The notes under the pieces are model-generated. The model did not search any database. It was not told the origin of the DNA and saw only the letters and a list, made by a program, of their open reading frames with translations. Made by a program: the position numbers and the translations under genes. DNA of 64,000 nt from JBFMHP01 sp040752855 (GTDB taxonomy: Bacteria > Pseudomonadota > Gammaproteobacteria > RBG-16-57-12): assembly GCA_040752855.1 (NCBI GenBank), contig JBFMHP010000002.1, forward strand, positions 17,130-81,129. The letters are read 5' to 3'. Shown piece after piece: positions 49,752 through 59,456 of the stretch (position 1 is its first letter; every line of letters begins with the position of its first letter).

Positions 49752-50335
49752 TGGGTGGGATGTATCTGAGCAACGCCGGGGTCTTTCTCGTCAAGACGAT
49801 CTTCGGCCTGTATCTGCTGGCCATCATGCTGCGCTTCCTGCTGCAGTGGGCGCACGCGGATTTCTATAATCCGATCTCGCAGTTCGTGGTCAAGATCACC
49901 AATCCGCTGCTCAAGCCGTTGCGCCGTATCATTCCGGGATTCTTCGGCCTGGATTTCGCGGCCGTGGTGCTGATGCTGGTGATCAAACTGATCGAGCTCT
50001 CGTTGGTTCAGGGCATCGTCGGCGGGGCGTGGGTGTTCAGCGGGCTGCTGGTGGTTGCGCTGGCCGAGCTGTTGTCGCTGGCCCTCGATGTGTTCTTCTT
50101 CTCCATCCTGATCCAGGTGATCCTGAGCTGGGTCAATCCCGGTGCCTACAATCCCGCGGTCAGCCTGCTGCACTCGCTCAACGAACCCCTGCTGCGCCCG
50201 GCGCGACGCATCATCCCGCCGATCGGCGGGTTGGACCTCTCGCCGCTGGTGGTCATGGTGGTGCTGAAGCTGGCCACCATGCTCCTGGTGCAGCCGCTGC
50301 TGGATTTCGGGGTGCGTTTGCTGCTCGGCCGCTGA
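49751..50335 (+). CDS. yggT: YggT family membrane protein
   Basis: 194-residue inner-membrane protein with two tandem YggT units, each a pair of helices and a loop: LLQWAHADFYNPISQFVVKI then NPLLKPLRRIIP, and LSWVNPGAYNPAVSLLH then EPLLRPARRIIPPIGGLDLSP. Function is not firmly known (osmotic or envelope-related). Overlaps proC and yggU by one base each. Confidence 0.93.
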   Translation: MGGMYLSNAGVFLVKTIFGLYLLAIMLRFLLQWAHADFYNPISQFVVKITNPLLKPLRRIIPGFFGLDFAAVVLMLVIKLIELSLVQGIVGGAWVFSGLLVVALAELLSLALDVFFFSILIQVILSWVNPGAYNPAVSLLHSLNEPLLRPARRIIPPIGGLDLSPLVVMVVLKLATMLLVQPLLDFGVRLLLGR

Positions 50336-50628
50336 TGGGGCAGGCCGCTTTCTATCGGTGGGACGGCGATGCGCTGGTGCTGCGGGTGAAGGCCCAGCCC
50401 CGCGCCAGCCGCGACGAGGTGATGGGCGCGCATGGCGATTGCTGGCGCATCCGCATCACTGCCCCGCCGGTCGACGGGGCGGCCAACGCCCATCTGATCA
50501 AGTTCCTGGCGCGGCTCTTTCAGGTCAGTCCCGCGCAGGTCACCCTGGAGGGGGGTGATACCGCCCGCATCAAGCGTTTCCGCATCCAGTCCCCGGCCGT
50601 TTTGCCTGAGGGCATCACCCGAAGCTGA
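50335..50628 (+). CDS. yggU: DUF167 family protein YggU
   Basis: 97-residue small protein of the DUF167 fold: VKAQPRASRDEVMGAHGD, RITAPPVDGAANAHLIKFLA and VTLEGGDTARIKRFRI. ATG 50335 overlaps the yggT stop. Function unknown; conserved beside yggT. Confidence 0.92.
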   Translation: MGQAAFYRWDGDALVLRVKAQPRASRDEVMGAHGDCWRIRITAPPVDGAANAHLIKFLARLFQVSPAQVTLEGGDTARIKRFRIQSPAVLPEGITRS

Positions 50629-50777
50629 TGCCGCCGCCGGCGGTTTTCAAAAAAAACCAACCAAAATCACAAATTTTTCCTAATCCCGTCCTCATCCGAG
50701 CCGATAGAACTGGTTACCAGCGATAAAAACCATATCGTTTTCAATAACTACAAAGTCGGCGCGATAAGTGGATAGCT

Positions 50778-52739
50778 ATGGAAACCAATAGTCTGATGCA
50801 AAGATTACATGCCTTCGCCCATTGGAAGGCAGCGGTGATTGATCATCTGAAGGCCTACGAGGCGCTGCTCAAGGACATGGAGCTCGACAGTCCGGAGCAG
50901 GACCTGCGCATCGATGATGTGATCAACAAGCTCAAGCAGGACCGCATCGTCATCGCCTTTGTGGCCGAGTTCTCGCGCGGCAAGACCGAGCTGATCAATT
51001 CGATCTTCTTTGCCAATTACAAGCGCCGCCTGCTGCCCTCGGAGGCCGGGCGCACCACGATGTGCCCCACCGAGCTGTTCTACGACTCCAAGAGCAAGGA
51101 GGCCTATATCCGCCTGTTGCCGATCGAGACCCGCCTCGAGGACATCAGCCTGGCCGAGCACAAGAAAAATCTCGATTACTGGACCACGCTGCCGATCGAC
51201 ACGTCCTCGGCGGAGAAGATGGCCGCGACCTTCAAGGAAGTGGTCAAGGTCAAGCGCGTCAGCATCCAGGACGCGAAGAACCTCGGCCTGTTCGACGAAA
51301 CCATGGTCAAGAAAGAGGAGCTGGAGTCCGGCCAGATCGAGATCCCGATGTGGCGCCATGCCCTGATCAGCTTCCCGCACCCGTTACTGGAGGAAGGACT
51401 GGTGATCATGGACACCCCCGGCCTCAACGCCCTGGGCAACGAGCCGGAGCTGACCGTGGACATGCTGCCCAACGCCCACGCCGTGATGTTCGTGCTGGCC
51501 GCCGACACCGGCGTGACCAAGAGCGACATGGAGATGTGGAAGCAGCATGTGCATTCCTTCACTCAGGGCGGGCAGGAAAAGGGCCTGATGGTGGTGCTCA
51601 ACAAGATCGACACCCTCTGGGACGAATTGCTCGACGCCGACGCGGTGGAGGCCAATATCCGCAGCCAGTGCAACAGCACGGCCAAGGTGCTCAATGTCGG
51701 CCATGACCGGGTCTTCCCCGTCTCCGCACACAAGGCGCTGCTCGCCAAGGTCAAACAGGATGACGCCCTGCTCAAGAAAAGCGGCATCCAACGTCTGGAG
51801 CAGACCTTGTCCAACGACATCCTGCCGGACAAGCAGAACATCATCCGCGACAACGCCGTCAACGAGGTCGGGGCGATGGTGACCTCGACCAAGGACGTGC
51901 TCACCAAGCGCTACAAGAGCGCCCGCGACCAGCGCGATGAACTCACCGGGATGGACGCCAAGAACGAGGCGATGATCACCCACCTGATCAAGACCACGCG
52001 CGAGGAGACCATCGCCTACAAGCTCTGGGTGGACAATTTCCAGACCAGTCGCAACCTGATCAACGGCAAGATCAAGGAGATCCTCGATGTCATCAACATC
52101 AAGATGATCGACACCATGATCGAGGATTCGCGTAAGCAGATGCAGGGCAGCTGGACCACCGGTGGCATGAAGGAGTCGATGAAGATCTTCTTCGACCAGG
52201 TGGCCTACATCATGAACCAGATCAACGATCTCGGCGACCAGGCCAACGAGGTGCTGCTGACCGTCTACAAGCGCTTCCACGAGGAATTCGGCCTGCCGCC
52301 GATGAAGCCGCTGCTCTTCAGCAACCACGCCTACCAGGGGCGCATGGAGAAACTGCTCAATCGCGCCAATGAATACCGCGACAGCTCCACCATGGCGATG
52401 ACCGAGCAGAGCTTCGTCATCAAGCGCTTCTTCATCTCAGTGGTCAGCCACGCGCGCGATGTGCTGTTCAAGGCGCACGAGGAGGCGGAGAAGTGGTCGA
52501 AGAACGCGCTCGCTCCGCTGGCGATGGAGATCAAGGAGCGCAAGCGCGCGCTGGACAAGCGCATCGACAATCTCAATCGCGTGCGCGGTTCCAAGGAGAC
52601 GCTGGAAGCCCGCCTCGCCGAGCTGCAAGACGAGTGCGTGAAGCTCGAAAAACACCTCAAGACACTGGCGGCGATCGAGCAGGTTTTACACGCACCGGTC
52701 GTCGAAGAGAGCGAGCAGAAAAAAGCGGCGGTCGGCTGA
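50778..52739 (+). CDS. Dynamin-like GTPase
   Basis: 653 residues with an N-terminal GTPase domain: P-loop AEFSRGKTELIN (about residues 60-71, with Thr after Lys), the switch Thr in SEAGRTTMCPTELF, G3 MDTPGLNALG and G4 VVLNKIDTLW. A long helical region follows, with coiled coils near the end (KERKRALDKRIDNLNRVRG, LAELQDECVKLEKHLKTL). Such bacterial dynamin-like proteins remodel or survey membranes. It stands alone, without the tandem partner seen in LeoB/LeoC pairs. The 149-base gap before it has no feature. Confidence 0.85.
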   Translation: METNSLMQRLHAFAHWKAAVIDHLKAYEALLKDMELDSPEQDLRIDDVINKLKQDRIVIAFVAEFSRGKTELINSIFFANYKRRLLPSEAGRTTMCPTELFYDSKSKEAYIRLLPIETRLEDISLAEHKKNLDYWTTLPIDTSSAEKMAATFKEVVKVKRVSIQDAKNLGLFDETMVKKEELESGQIEIPMWRHALISFPHPLLEEGLVIMDTPGLNALGNEPELTVDMLPNAHAVMFVLAADTGVTKSDMEMWKQHVHSFTQGGQEKGLMVVLNKIDTLWDELLDADAVEANIRSQCNSTAKVLNVGHDRVFPVSAHKALLAKVKQDDALLKKSGIQRLEQTLSNDILPDKQNIIRDNAVNEVGAMVTSTKDVLTKRYKSARDQRDELTGMDAKNEAMITHLIKTTREETIAYKLWVDNFQTSRNLINGKIKEILDVINIKMIDTMIEDSRKQMQGSWTTGGMKESMKIFFDQVAYIMNQINDLGDQANEVLLTVYKRFHEEFGLPPMKPLLFSNHAYQGRMEKLLNRANEYRDSSTMAMTEQSFVIKRFFISVVSHARDVLFKAHEEAEKWSKNALAPLAMEIKERKRALDKRIDNLNRVRGSKETLEARLAELQDECVKLEKHLKTLAAIEQVLHAPVVEESEQKKAAVG

Positions 52740-52833
52740 CCGCCGCCCCTCATTCGAGACACTTGCACCCCAAGGCCACGGCGTTTAGACTGCCTACTCG
52801 ATTAACTGGTTGTCGGTAGGTTCTAGAGAGTCC

Positions 52834-53985
52834 ATGCCTGAGCAGCTTCCAGCCGATTCCGTCGGCCTGGTCACTCCCCAAACCCTGCATTTCTCCACTC
52901 CGCTCGCGCTGGAGTGCGGCCGCGTTTTGTCGCAATACAACCTCATCTTCGAGACCTACGGCACGCTCAACGCCGCGCGCAGCAATGCGGTGCTGATTTG
53001 TCATGCCTTGAGCGGTGACCATCACGTCGCCGGTTATCACAGCCTGGAGGATCGCAAGCCGGGCTGGTGGGAGTCGGCCATCGGTCCGGGCAAGCCGATC
53101 GACACCAATCATTTCTTCGTGGTCTGCCCCAACAACCTCGGCGGCTGCAAGGGCTCGACCGGCCCGACCTCGCTGAATCCCGAAACCGGCAAGAATTACG
53201 GCCCGGATTTTCCCATCGTCACGGTCAAAGACTGGGTGGAGAGCCAGAAGCGCCTGGGCGATGCGCTCGGCATCGAGCAATGGGCGGCGGTCATCGGCGG
53301 CAGTCTCGGCGGCATGCAGGCGCTGCAATGGTCGATCAGTTATCCCGACAAGCTGCGCCGTTGTATCGCGATTGCCGCTGCGCCCAAGCTTTCGGCGCAG
53401 AACATCGCCTTCAACGAGGTGGCGCGCCAGGCGATCCTGTCCGACCCGGATTTCCACGCCGGCCATTATTACGAACACAATGTGGTGCCGAGCCGCGGCC
53501 TGATGCTCGCGCGCATGCTCGGGCACATCACCTATCTGTCCGATGACGCGCTGCGCGCCAAGTTCGGCCGCGAGCTGCGCGAAGGCGTGCTGAAGTTCGG
53601 CTTCGATGTCGACTTCCAGGTCGAAAGCTACCTGCGCTATCAAGGCCAGAGCTTCGTCGAGCGCTTTGACGCCAACACCTATCTCTTGATGACCAAGGCG
53701 CTGGACTACTTCGACCCGGCGCGCGACTACAACGATGATCTCTCGGCGGCGCTGGCCAAGGTCAAGGCGGAGTTCCTGGTGATTTCATTCACCACCGACT
53801 GGCGGTTCTCGCCGGCGCGCTCGCGCGAGATCGTCAAGGCATTGCACGACGGGGACAAGGACGTCAGCTACGTCGAGGTGGAATCCCACCAAGGCCACGA
53901 CGCCTTCCTGATGCCGATCCCGTATTACATGCAGGTCTTCGGCGCCTACATGAAGCACTTGGCCAAAGAGCTGGAGGGCGCATGA
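52834..53985 (+). CDS. metX: Homoserine O-succinyl/acetyltransferase MetX
   Basis: 383-residue alpha/beta hydrolase that activates homoserine in methionine synthesis. ATG 52834 (MPEQLPADSVGLVTPQ) is preferred. CHALSGDHHVAGYH forms the oxyanion region, GGSLGGMQALQWSISYPD holds the nucleophile Ser, and the catalytic Asp/His are in TTDWRFSP and EVESHQGHDAFL. In proteobacteria MetX paired with MetW is usually succinyl-specific; acetyl-CoA use cannot be excluded. Overlaps metW by 4 bases. Confidence 0.95.
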   Translation: MPEQLPADSVGLVTPQTLHFSTPLALECGRVLSQYNLIFETYGTLNAARSNAVLICHALSGDHHVAGYHSLEDRKPGWWESAIGPGKPIDTNHFFVVCPNNLGGCKGSTGPTSLNPETGKNYGPDFPIVTVKDWVESQKRLGDALGIEQWAAVIGGSLGGMQALQWSISYPDKLRRCIAIAAAPKLSAQNIAFNEVARQAILSDPDFHAGHYYEHNVVPSRGLMLARMLGHITYLSDDALRAKFGRELREGVLKFGFDVDFQVESYLRYQGQSFVERFDANTYLLMTKALDYFDPARDYNDDLSAALAKVKAEFLVISFTTDWRFSPARSREIVKALHDGDKDVSYVEVESHQGHDAFLMPIPYYMQVFGAYMKHLAKELEGA

Positions 53986-54581
53986 GCCTGCGTTCGGAAC
54001 TGGAACTGATCAGCAGCTGGATCAAGCCCGGTAGCCGCGTGCTCGACCTCGGCTGCGGCGACGGCACCCTGCTCAAGCACCTGCAAGACAGCCGCAACGT
54101 GACCGGCTATGGCCTGGAGATCGATTCCGCCAACATCCAGAAGTGCATCGAGGCGGGCATCAACGTCATCCAGACCGACCTCGACGCCGGGCTGTCCGAT
54201 TTCGACGAGGATTCGTTCGACTACGTGGTGATGACCCAGACGCTCCAGGCGGTGCACTTCCCCGACCGGGTGCTCGATGAGATGCTGCGCATCGGCCGCG
54301 AGGGTATCGTCACCTTCCCCAACTTCGGCCACTGGCGCTCGCGCCTGCAGCTGCTGTGGGACGGCCGCATGCCGGTCTCCAAGGCGCTGCCGAATCAGTG
54401 GTTCAACACCCCGAACATCCACCTCTGCACCCTGCGCGACTTCGAGGAACTGTGCGAGGACAAGGGCATCCGCATCATCGAACGCATCGTGCTCGACACC
54501 AGCCACCACAGTAACGTCTGGATGAATCTCATGCCCAACCTCTTCGGTGAGCTTGCGCTCTACCGTTTCCGCAAGAAGTAG
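53982..54581 (+). CDS. metW: Methionine biosynthesis protein MetW
   Basis: 199-residue SAM-methyltransferase-fold protein (VLDLGCGDGTLLKHLQD, DYVVMTQTLQAVHFPDRVLDE). It acts with MetX in homoserine acylation; its own reaction is unclear. ATG 53982 overlaps the metX stop. Confidence 0.95.
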   Translation: MSLRSELELISSWIKPGSRVLDLGCGDGTLLKHLQDSRNVTGYGLEIDSANIQKCIEAGINVIQTDLDAGLSDFDEDSFDYVVMTQTLQAVHFPDRVLDEMLRIGREGIVTFPNFGHWRSRLQLLWDGRMPVSKALPNQWFNTPNIHLCTLRDFEELCEDKGIRIIERIVLDTSHHSNVWMNLMPNLFGELALYRFRKK

Positions 54582-54587
54582 GCTTCT

Positions 54588-54602
54588 CGCCCCCTGGGGG
54601 CG
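54588..54602 (+). terminator. Short GC hairpin after metW
   Basis: CGCCCCCTGGGGGCG is a compact GC-rich hairpin seven bases past the metW stop, followed by TTCTC rather than a T-run. A weak terminator candidate for metX-metW. Confidence 0.4.
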
Positions 54603-54675
54603 TTCTCAAGTCATAGCGTGCTGCGTCGATACCCTCTAAGCGAATGGCTTTTCGCCATCCCGCGATTTCGAGGCC

Positions 54676-56394
54676 ATGATCCAGACACTACAGACTCCCA
54701 AGCAGGACCCTGCGCACAGTTTTTCTCTGGGCGCCTCCATCACCGATGCCACGGAGTGGCTGGACAGCCTGCCGGGCCTGAGCAGCGATGAGGCGGCCAG
54801 CATGATCCTGCCGGTATTGCTCGAGGCCAACCGCAGCGTGCTGGGTGCGGAGTTTCGCCGCGAACTGCTCCAGCGCCTGAACGACCTGGCCGCGCCGGCC
54901 ATTGCGGTGTTGCGCGAGAAATATCTCTCCAGCTATCCGCCGATGTCGACCAAGAAGGACGTCGAGCGCGTGCTCCTCGTGCGCCGCCTGCTGGAGGAGC
55001 TCGGCTACGGCTACAAGATCCTCATCGCGGAATACGCCCGGGCCGGCGCGTCCGATGCCGCGCAACAGGCCGAAGCGATCTTCTTTTCCCTGCATACCTT
55101 GGGCGTGCTGCTGCTCGACCACTACGCCATGTACGAGCCGGTGGGCGACAATCTGTGGGGCGAGTTGAATCTGCTCTACCGGATCGCGCTCAAGGGCAAT
55201 CTCCAGGCACGTATCGTACCGCGGGCCCCGCGCGGCGATGACACGGTGGAGTCCGCATACAAGCATCTGGTGCTGCTGGCGGTGATCAATCCCTATCGCC
55301 TGAGTCCGGGTGAGGTGGAGAAGGCCTATCAGATCCTGGCGCAATGGCGCCATGACTGCGCCCTGGAAAACCCGCCGGCCGGCGGGGTCTCACGCGGAGA
55401 AGTAATCATCGATCTGGCGGGCGAGGAGCCGCCGCGCTATCTGCGCGCGGAGCGTCCGCTCGCGGACCTGATGCAACCGCGCGTGGTCAACGTCGAGAAA
55501 ATCAAGACGCGCCTGGCGCAGCTCAAATCCGAGATCGAGCACAAGAGCCACGCGGCGGGTGTCGAAGGCATCACGCTGCGGTTGCAGCGCGACATGCTGC
55601 AGCGGCTGCTCGACGGCTGGCGCAGCCAGGAGGCGCGGCACGGCAGTCGCCGCCGTCATCCCGAGGCGCTCTCGCTGGCCATCGGGCTGGATGCCTGTCA
55701 TGAATTGCAGGGCCGGGATATGCCGGCCGCGTCCGGTTCGCCGACCGTCAAGACGGTGACCGGCGGTGCGCTGCGGTTGATGACCGAGGCGGAAGATCTC
55801 ACCGCCCGCGGGCATGTGCCGGTCAGCTCCGGCAAGCCGAAATTCGGTGTCATTGATAAATCGTCGCAGGATGTCTGGGATGAAGGCGCGCTGCGCTATA
55901 CGCCCGCCGAAGAGAAAGGGCCGCCGTTGTTGGAGGTCAAGCGGGAGGATGTCAGTGAAGGCGGTTATGGCTTGATGCTGGATCAGGCGCAGAGCGCGCA
56001 GTTGCGCGTGGGGGATCTCGTATCGCTGCGCGCGGCCGGCAAGAGCAAGGGGCTCTGGGCGATCGGGGATCTGCGCTGGCTGCAGAAACAGCCCGATGGC
56101 GCTACGCTGTGCGGCGTGCGACTGCTCGCGGGCCGCGCCACCCCGCTCGAAGTCAAGGCGCTCAAGGGGGTTGGCGCCGGGGGACAGATACTGAAGGCTT
56201 TGTTGATCCCGGCCGACGGGTTCGATCTCCCCGAGGCGAGCCTGCTGCTGCCGCCCGGTCTCTATGATACCGGCACCACCGTGCATCTGCGCTGCGCGGA
56301 TCGGCTGTTTTTGGTCGAGCTCGGCAAGAAGGTCGAAAGCACGCACGACTTCGCGCGCTTTGCCTACCGCATCCTCCAGGCCGGCCGTATGTAG
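54676..56394 (+). CDS. Large cytosolic protein with PilZ-like C-terminal region
   Basis: 572 residues, no signal or membrane helix. The first 300 residues are all-helical (LQRLNDLAAPAIAVLREKYL, VLLVRRLLEELGYGYKILIAEYARAG). The last 170 are beta-rich in the style of PilZ (MLDQAQSAQLRVGDLVSLRA, WAIGDLRWLQKQPDGATLCGVRLLAGRA), though the classic RxxxR/DxSxxG di-GMP motifs are not clear. The group is often annotated as a molecular chaperone or PilZ protein. A c-di-GMP or motility link is plausible but unproved. Confidence 0.6.
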   Translation: MIQTLQTPKQDPAHSFSLGASITDATEWLDSLPGLSSDEAASMILPVLLEANRSVLGAEFRRELLQRLNDLAAPAIAVLREKYLSSYPPMSTKKDVERVLLVRRLLEELGYGYKILIAEYARAGASDAAQQAEAIFFSLHTLGVLLLDHYAMYEPVGDNLWGELNLLYRIALKGNLQARIVPRAPRGDDTVESAYKHLVLLAVINPYRLSPGEVEKAYQILAQWRHDCALENPPAGGVSRGEVIIDLAGEEPPRYLRAERPLADLMQPRVVNVEKIKTRLAQLKSEIEHKSHAAGVEGITLRLQRDMLQRLLDGWRSQEARHGSRRRHPEALSLAIGLDACHELQGRDMPAASGSPTVKTVTGGALRLMTEAEDLTARGHVPVSSGKPKFGVIDKSSQDVWDEGALRYTPAEEKGPPLLEVKREDVSEGGYGLMLDQAQSAQLRVGDLVSLRAAGKSKGLWAIGDLRWLQKQPDGATLCGVRLLAGRATPLEVKALKGVGAGGQILKALLIPADGFDLPEASLLLPPGLYDTGTTVHLRCADRLFLVELGKKVESTHDFARFAYRILQAGRM

Positions 56395-56451
56395 GTAGGA
56401 GCGAGCCCTGCTCGCGAATGGATGGACATCGCCTGCGGGGCAGGCTCCTAC
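56395..56451. repeat. REP palindrome, copy 6, with decayed half copy
   Basis: Begins GTAGGAGCGAGCCCTGCTCG and ends GGGGCAGGCTCCTAC; the same family as 12325, 12410, 19743, 19848 and 22388. A degenerate half copy follows at about 56466-56488 (ATCGCCTGCGGGCAGGCGCC). It lies between two converging genes. Confidence 0.85.
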
Positions 56452-56509
56452 GGGGTTGTCCGGGAATCGCCTGCGGGCAGGCGCCTACACCGATCCCACG
56501 CGCCGCACG

Positions 56510-57289
56510 TCAAAACGGATAGTCGTAATCCATGATCAAGGGCGCGTGATCGGAGAAGCGCTCGTCACGATAGATCTCCGCCGCCTTCACCTTCTGCTTG
56601 AGACCGGGCGTGATGACCTGGTAATCGATGCGCCACCCCACGTTCTTGGCGCGCGCCTGGCCGCGGTTGGACCACCAGGTGTATTGCTCGGGGCGCGGAT
56701 CGACCACGCGGAAGGCATCGACGTAGCCGAGCGGGCCGAACACCTCGTCGAGCCAGGCGCGCTCCTCCGGCAGACAGCCGGAATTCTTCTGGTTGCCCTT
56801 CCAATTCTTGATGTCGATCTCCTTGTGCACGATGTTCCAGTCGCCGCAGATGATGTATTCACGCCCATCCTCGCGCAGGCGGCGCAGCGTCTTGGTGAAA
56901 CGCGCCATGAAGCTGAATTTGATCTGCTGGCGTTCCTCGCCGCTCGAACCGGAGGGCAGATAGAGCGAGATCACGCTGAGTGGCCCAAAATCGGCGCGGA
57001 TGCAGCGGCCCTCGGCGTCCATGTCGGCGAAGCCCTTGCCGAGTCCTTTGACCACCTGGTCGGGGGTCTTGCGCGCATAAATCGCCACGCCGCTGTAACC
57101 CTTCTTCTCCGCATCAAAGTAATAGCAGTGATATCCCGCCGGGTAGTGGTCCTCGGGGTGGAGCTGCCCTTCCTGCGCCTTGGTCTCCTGCAGGCAGACC
57201 ACATCGGCGCGCTGGCGCTGCAGCCAGGTGAAAAAGCCTTTCTTTTCCGCTGAGCGGATGCCGTTGGCGTTGAAGGAGATGATGCGCAT
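56510..57289 (-). CDS. xthA: Exodeoxyribonuclease III
   Basis: AP endonuclease/3' exonuclease of base-excision repair. 259 residues from ATG 57289 (MRIISFNANGIRSAEKKG). Motifs: CLQETKAQEGQL (metal Glu), GDWNIVHKEID, WSNRGQARAKNVGWRIDY and SDHAPLIMDYDYPF. The longer reading from 57358 has no family support. Confidence 0.95.
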   Translation of the reverse strand: MRIISFNANGIRSAEKKGFFTWLQRQRADVVCLQETKAQEGQLHPEDHYPAGYHCYYFDAEKKGYSGVAIYARKTPDQVVKGLGKGFADMDAEGRCIRADFGPLSVISLYLPSGSSGEERQQIKFSFMARFTKTLRRLREDGREYIICGDWNIVHKEIDIKNWKGNQKNSGCLPEERAWLDEVFGPLGYVDAFRVVDPRPEQYTWWSNRGQARAKNVGWRIDYQVITPGLKQKVKAAEIYRDERFSDHAPLIMDYDYPF

Positions 57290-57454
57290 GCGGGAGTTCC
57301 TGTCGATCGTGGTGGCGTGGCCGTCATTATACTCAGCCGTCGATGAATTACACCGCATTGTCTAGTGTCCTCTGATGGGGAAGTAGGTCGGGATAAGGCG
57401 CAGCCGTTCCCGGCAGGACGCCAAGCATGCCGGCAACGCTGAGCTTATGACGGC

Positions 57455-58600
57455 CTACGATGGGAAGCTGGATGAATGGCTCGACGAGGCTGTGCCGACT
57501 TGCCCCGTCGGCGCGGCCTGCGGGCGATGCGGCAGGGCGAGGTAACGATGGCTGCGCATCTCCAGCAGGCGGCTGACGGTGCGCTCGAAGGCAAAGGCCA
57601 GGCGCGTGCCACGGTAGAGCTCGCCCGGTTGGCATTCGGCGCTGATGATCAGATTCACGTTGTGGTCGTAGAAGGCATCGATCATGTCGATGAGGCGCTT
57701 GGCCACGCCGTCGTTATCGTCGTGGATGCGCCGCAGGTTGCTGAGCAGCACGGTGCGGTAGCGCTGGGCGATTTCGAGATAATCCGCGGCGCAGCGGTGG
57801 GTTTCGCACAGTTGCGCGAAATCAAACCACACCACCTCATCGGCGACGGCGCGGGCGATGACTTCGCGCTGGTTGATCGGGATGACGGTGTTGAACCTGC
57901 CACCCTCCGTTGCCAGTTCGTGGAACTGGCGGCGCAGCAACGAATCAACACTTTCGGTCAGCGGCGTGTGGTAGGTGCCGATCTTTTCGAGCAGGTTGAT
58001 CCGGTAGTCGGTCTCGCCGCCGAGTTCGACTTCGCCGGTGTGGGTGGCGAGCAGCTCGATGGCCGGGAGGAACCGCTCGCGCTGCAGGCCGTTCAAGTAG
58101 AGATTGCGGATCGGGATGTTGGAGGTGGTGACCAGGGTGACGCCGTGGTCGAACAACGATTTGAGCAGGCCGCCGAGCAGCATGGCATCGGCGATGTCGT
58201 GGACGTGAAACTCATCAAGACACAGCACCCGGTAGCGTTGCGCCAAGCGCTTGCCGACGATGATCAGGGGGTCGGGCGACTTGGGCAGTTGTTTCAGCTC
58301 GTGATGGATCTGCTGCATGAAGCGATGGAAATGCACCCGGCTTTTCTCGGCGAAGGGCAGGGCGTCGAAGAACAGGTCCACCAGAAAGGTCTTGCCGCGG
58401 CCGACGCCGCCCCACAGATACAAGCCAGGCACCGGCGCCGGCGCGCGCCTGCTCAGGCGCTGCCACCAGCTGGGCGTGCTGGCCGGGTTCAGCAGGCGGT
58501 CATAAAGATCCTGCAGCGCAGCGACGGCCTGGCGTTGCTGCGGATCGGGTTGCAGCGAACGGGCCTGCACCGCGTGTTCATAGCGTTCGGTGGGCGTCAC
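57455..58600 (-). CDS. zapE: Cell division protein ZapE (AFG1-like ATPase)
   Basis: 381 residues. Walker A LYLWGGVGRGKTFLVDLFF, Walker B LCLDEFHVHDIADAMLL and sensor VTTSNIPIRNLYLNGLQRERF identify the AFG1/ZapE family, which destabilises FtsZ rings at the late stage of division. Divergent from pyrE with a 154-base gap. The 165 bases between zapE and xthA have no recognised feature. Confidence 0.94.
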   Translation of the reverse strand: MTPTERYEHAVQARSLQPDPQQRQAVAALQDLYDRLLNPASTPSWWQRLSRRAPAPVPGLYLWGGVGRGKTFLVDLFFDALPFAEKSRVHFHRFMQQIHHELKQLPKSPDPLIIVGKRLAQRYRVLCLDEFHVHDIADAMLLGGLLKSLFDHGVTLVTTSNIPIRNLYLNGLQRERFLPAIELLATHTGEVELGGETDYRINLLEKIGTYHTPLTESVDSLLRRQFHELATEGGRFNTVIPINQREVIARAVADEVVWFDFAQLCETHRCAADYLEIAQRYRTVLLSNLRRIHDDNDGVAKRLIDMIDAFYDHNVNLIISAECQPGELYRGTRLAFAFERTVSRLLEMRSHRYLALPHRPQAAPTGQVGTASSSHSSSFPS

Positions 58601-58754
58601 ATCAAGGTCTTAGGATTGTTGTTACCAAGGATATATATCGGCAGCGCGCGGAGATTCAGTATCCGTGCCGGCCAAAAGCGCTATGGGCATGGAACTTGCC
58701 CGTGCAATGGCCGTAGAATACCCCATCCGAAAACCACTCCCCCGGGATAAAAAG

Positions 58755-59396
58755 ATGCAGGATTATCAACGCGAATTTCTCGATTTTGCCATCAGCATCG
58801 ATGTGCTGCGTTTCGGTGAGTTTACACTGAAATCGGGCCGATTGAGCCCCTATTTTTTCAACAGCGGCCTGTTCAACAGCGGGGCGAGCCTGGCCCGGCT
58901 GGGTCGCTTTTACGCCCAGGCCATCGAGCATTCCGGCATCCAATACGACATGCTGTTCGGCCCCGCCTACAAGGGTATCCCGCTGGTGGCGGCGGTCAGC
59001 ATCGCCCTGGCCGAGCAACACGGCAAGGATGTCCCGTACGCCTTCAATCGCAAGGAGGCCAAGGACCACGGCGAGGGCGGCGTGATCGTCGGCGCACCGC
59101 TCAAAGGCCGCGTGCTGATCGTCGATGACGTGATCTCCGCCGGCACCTCGGTGCGCGAGTCGCTGGCCATCATCGAAGGCGCCGGTGCCAAGCCCGCCGG
59201 CGTGGCCATTGCGCTGGATCGCCAGGAACGCGGCAAGGGCGCGACCTCGGCCATCCAGGAGGTTGAGCAGCAATTGGGTCTGAAGGTGATCAACATCGTA
59301 TCGCTCGCCGACCTGATCGCCTACCTGGGCCAAAAACCGGAGCAGGCCGAGCATCTCGTGCGCATCAAGGTCTATCAGCAGCAGTACGGGGCGTAA
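58755..59396 (+). CDS. pyrE: Orotate phosphoribosyltransferase
   Basis: 213 residues from ATG 58755 (MQDYQREFLDFAISIDVLRF). PRPP loop GRVLIVDDVISAGTSVRES and AYKGIPLVAAVSIALAE are conserved. Makes OMP from orotate in pyrimidine synthesis. Its gene is separate from the pyrR-pyrB-pyrC' cluster. Confidence 0.96.
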   Translation: MQDYQREFLDFAISIDVLRFGEFTLKSGRLSPYFFNSGLFNSGASLARLGRFYAQAIEHSGIQYDMLFGPAYKGIPLVAAVSIALAEQHGKDVPYAFNRKEAKDHGEGGVIVGAPLKGRVLIVDDVISAGTSVRESLAIIEGAGAKPAGVAIALDRQERGKGATSAIQEVEQQLGLKVINIVSLADLIAYLGQKPEQAEHLVRIKVYQQQYGA

Positions 59397-59430
59397 GGCC
59401 AGATACTACCGATCGTCTTAGTAAATCACG

Positions 59431-59449
59431 GGGTAGGCATCGCCTACCC
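59431..59449. terminator. Bidirectional terminator-like hairpin
   Basis: GGGTAGGC and GCCTACCC form a perfect 8-bp stem around ATC, between the converging pyrE and TSUP genes. T-runs are weak on both sides. Confidence 0.55.
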
Positions 59450-59456
59450 TGAGTCA

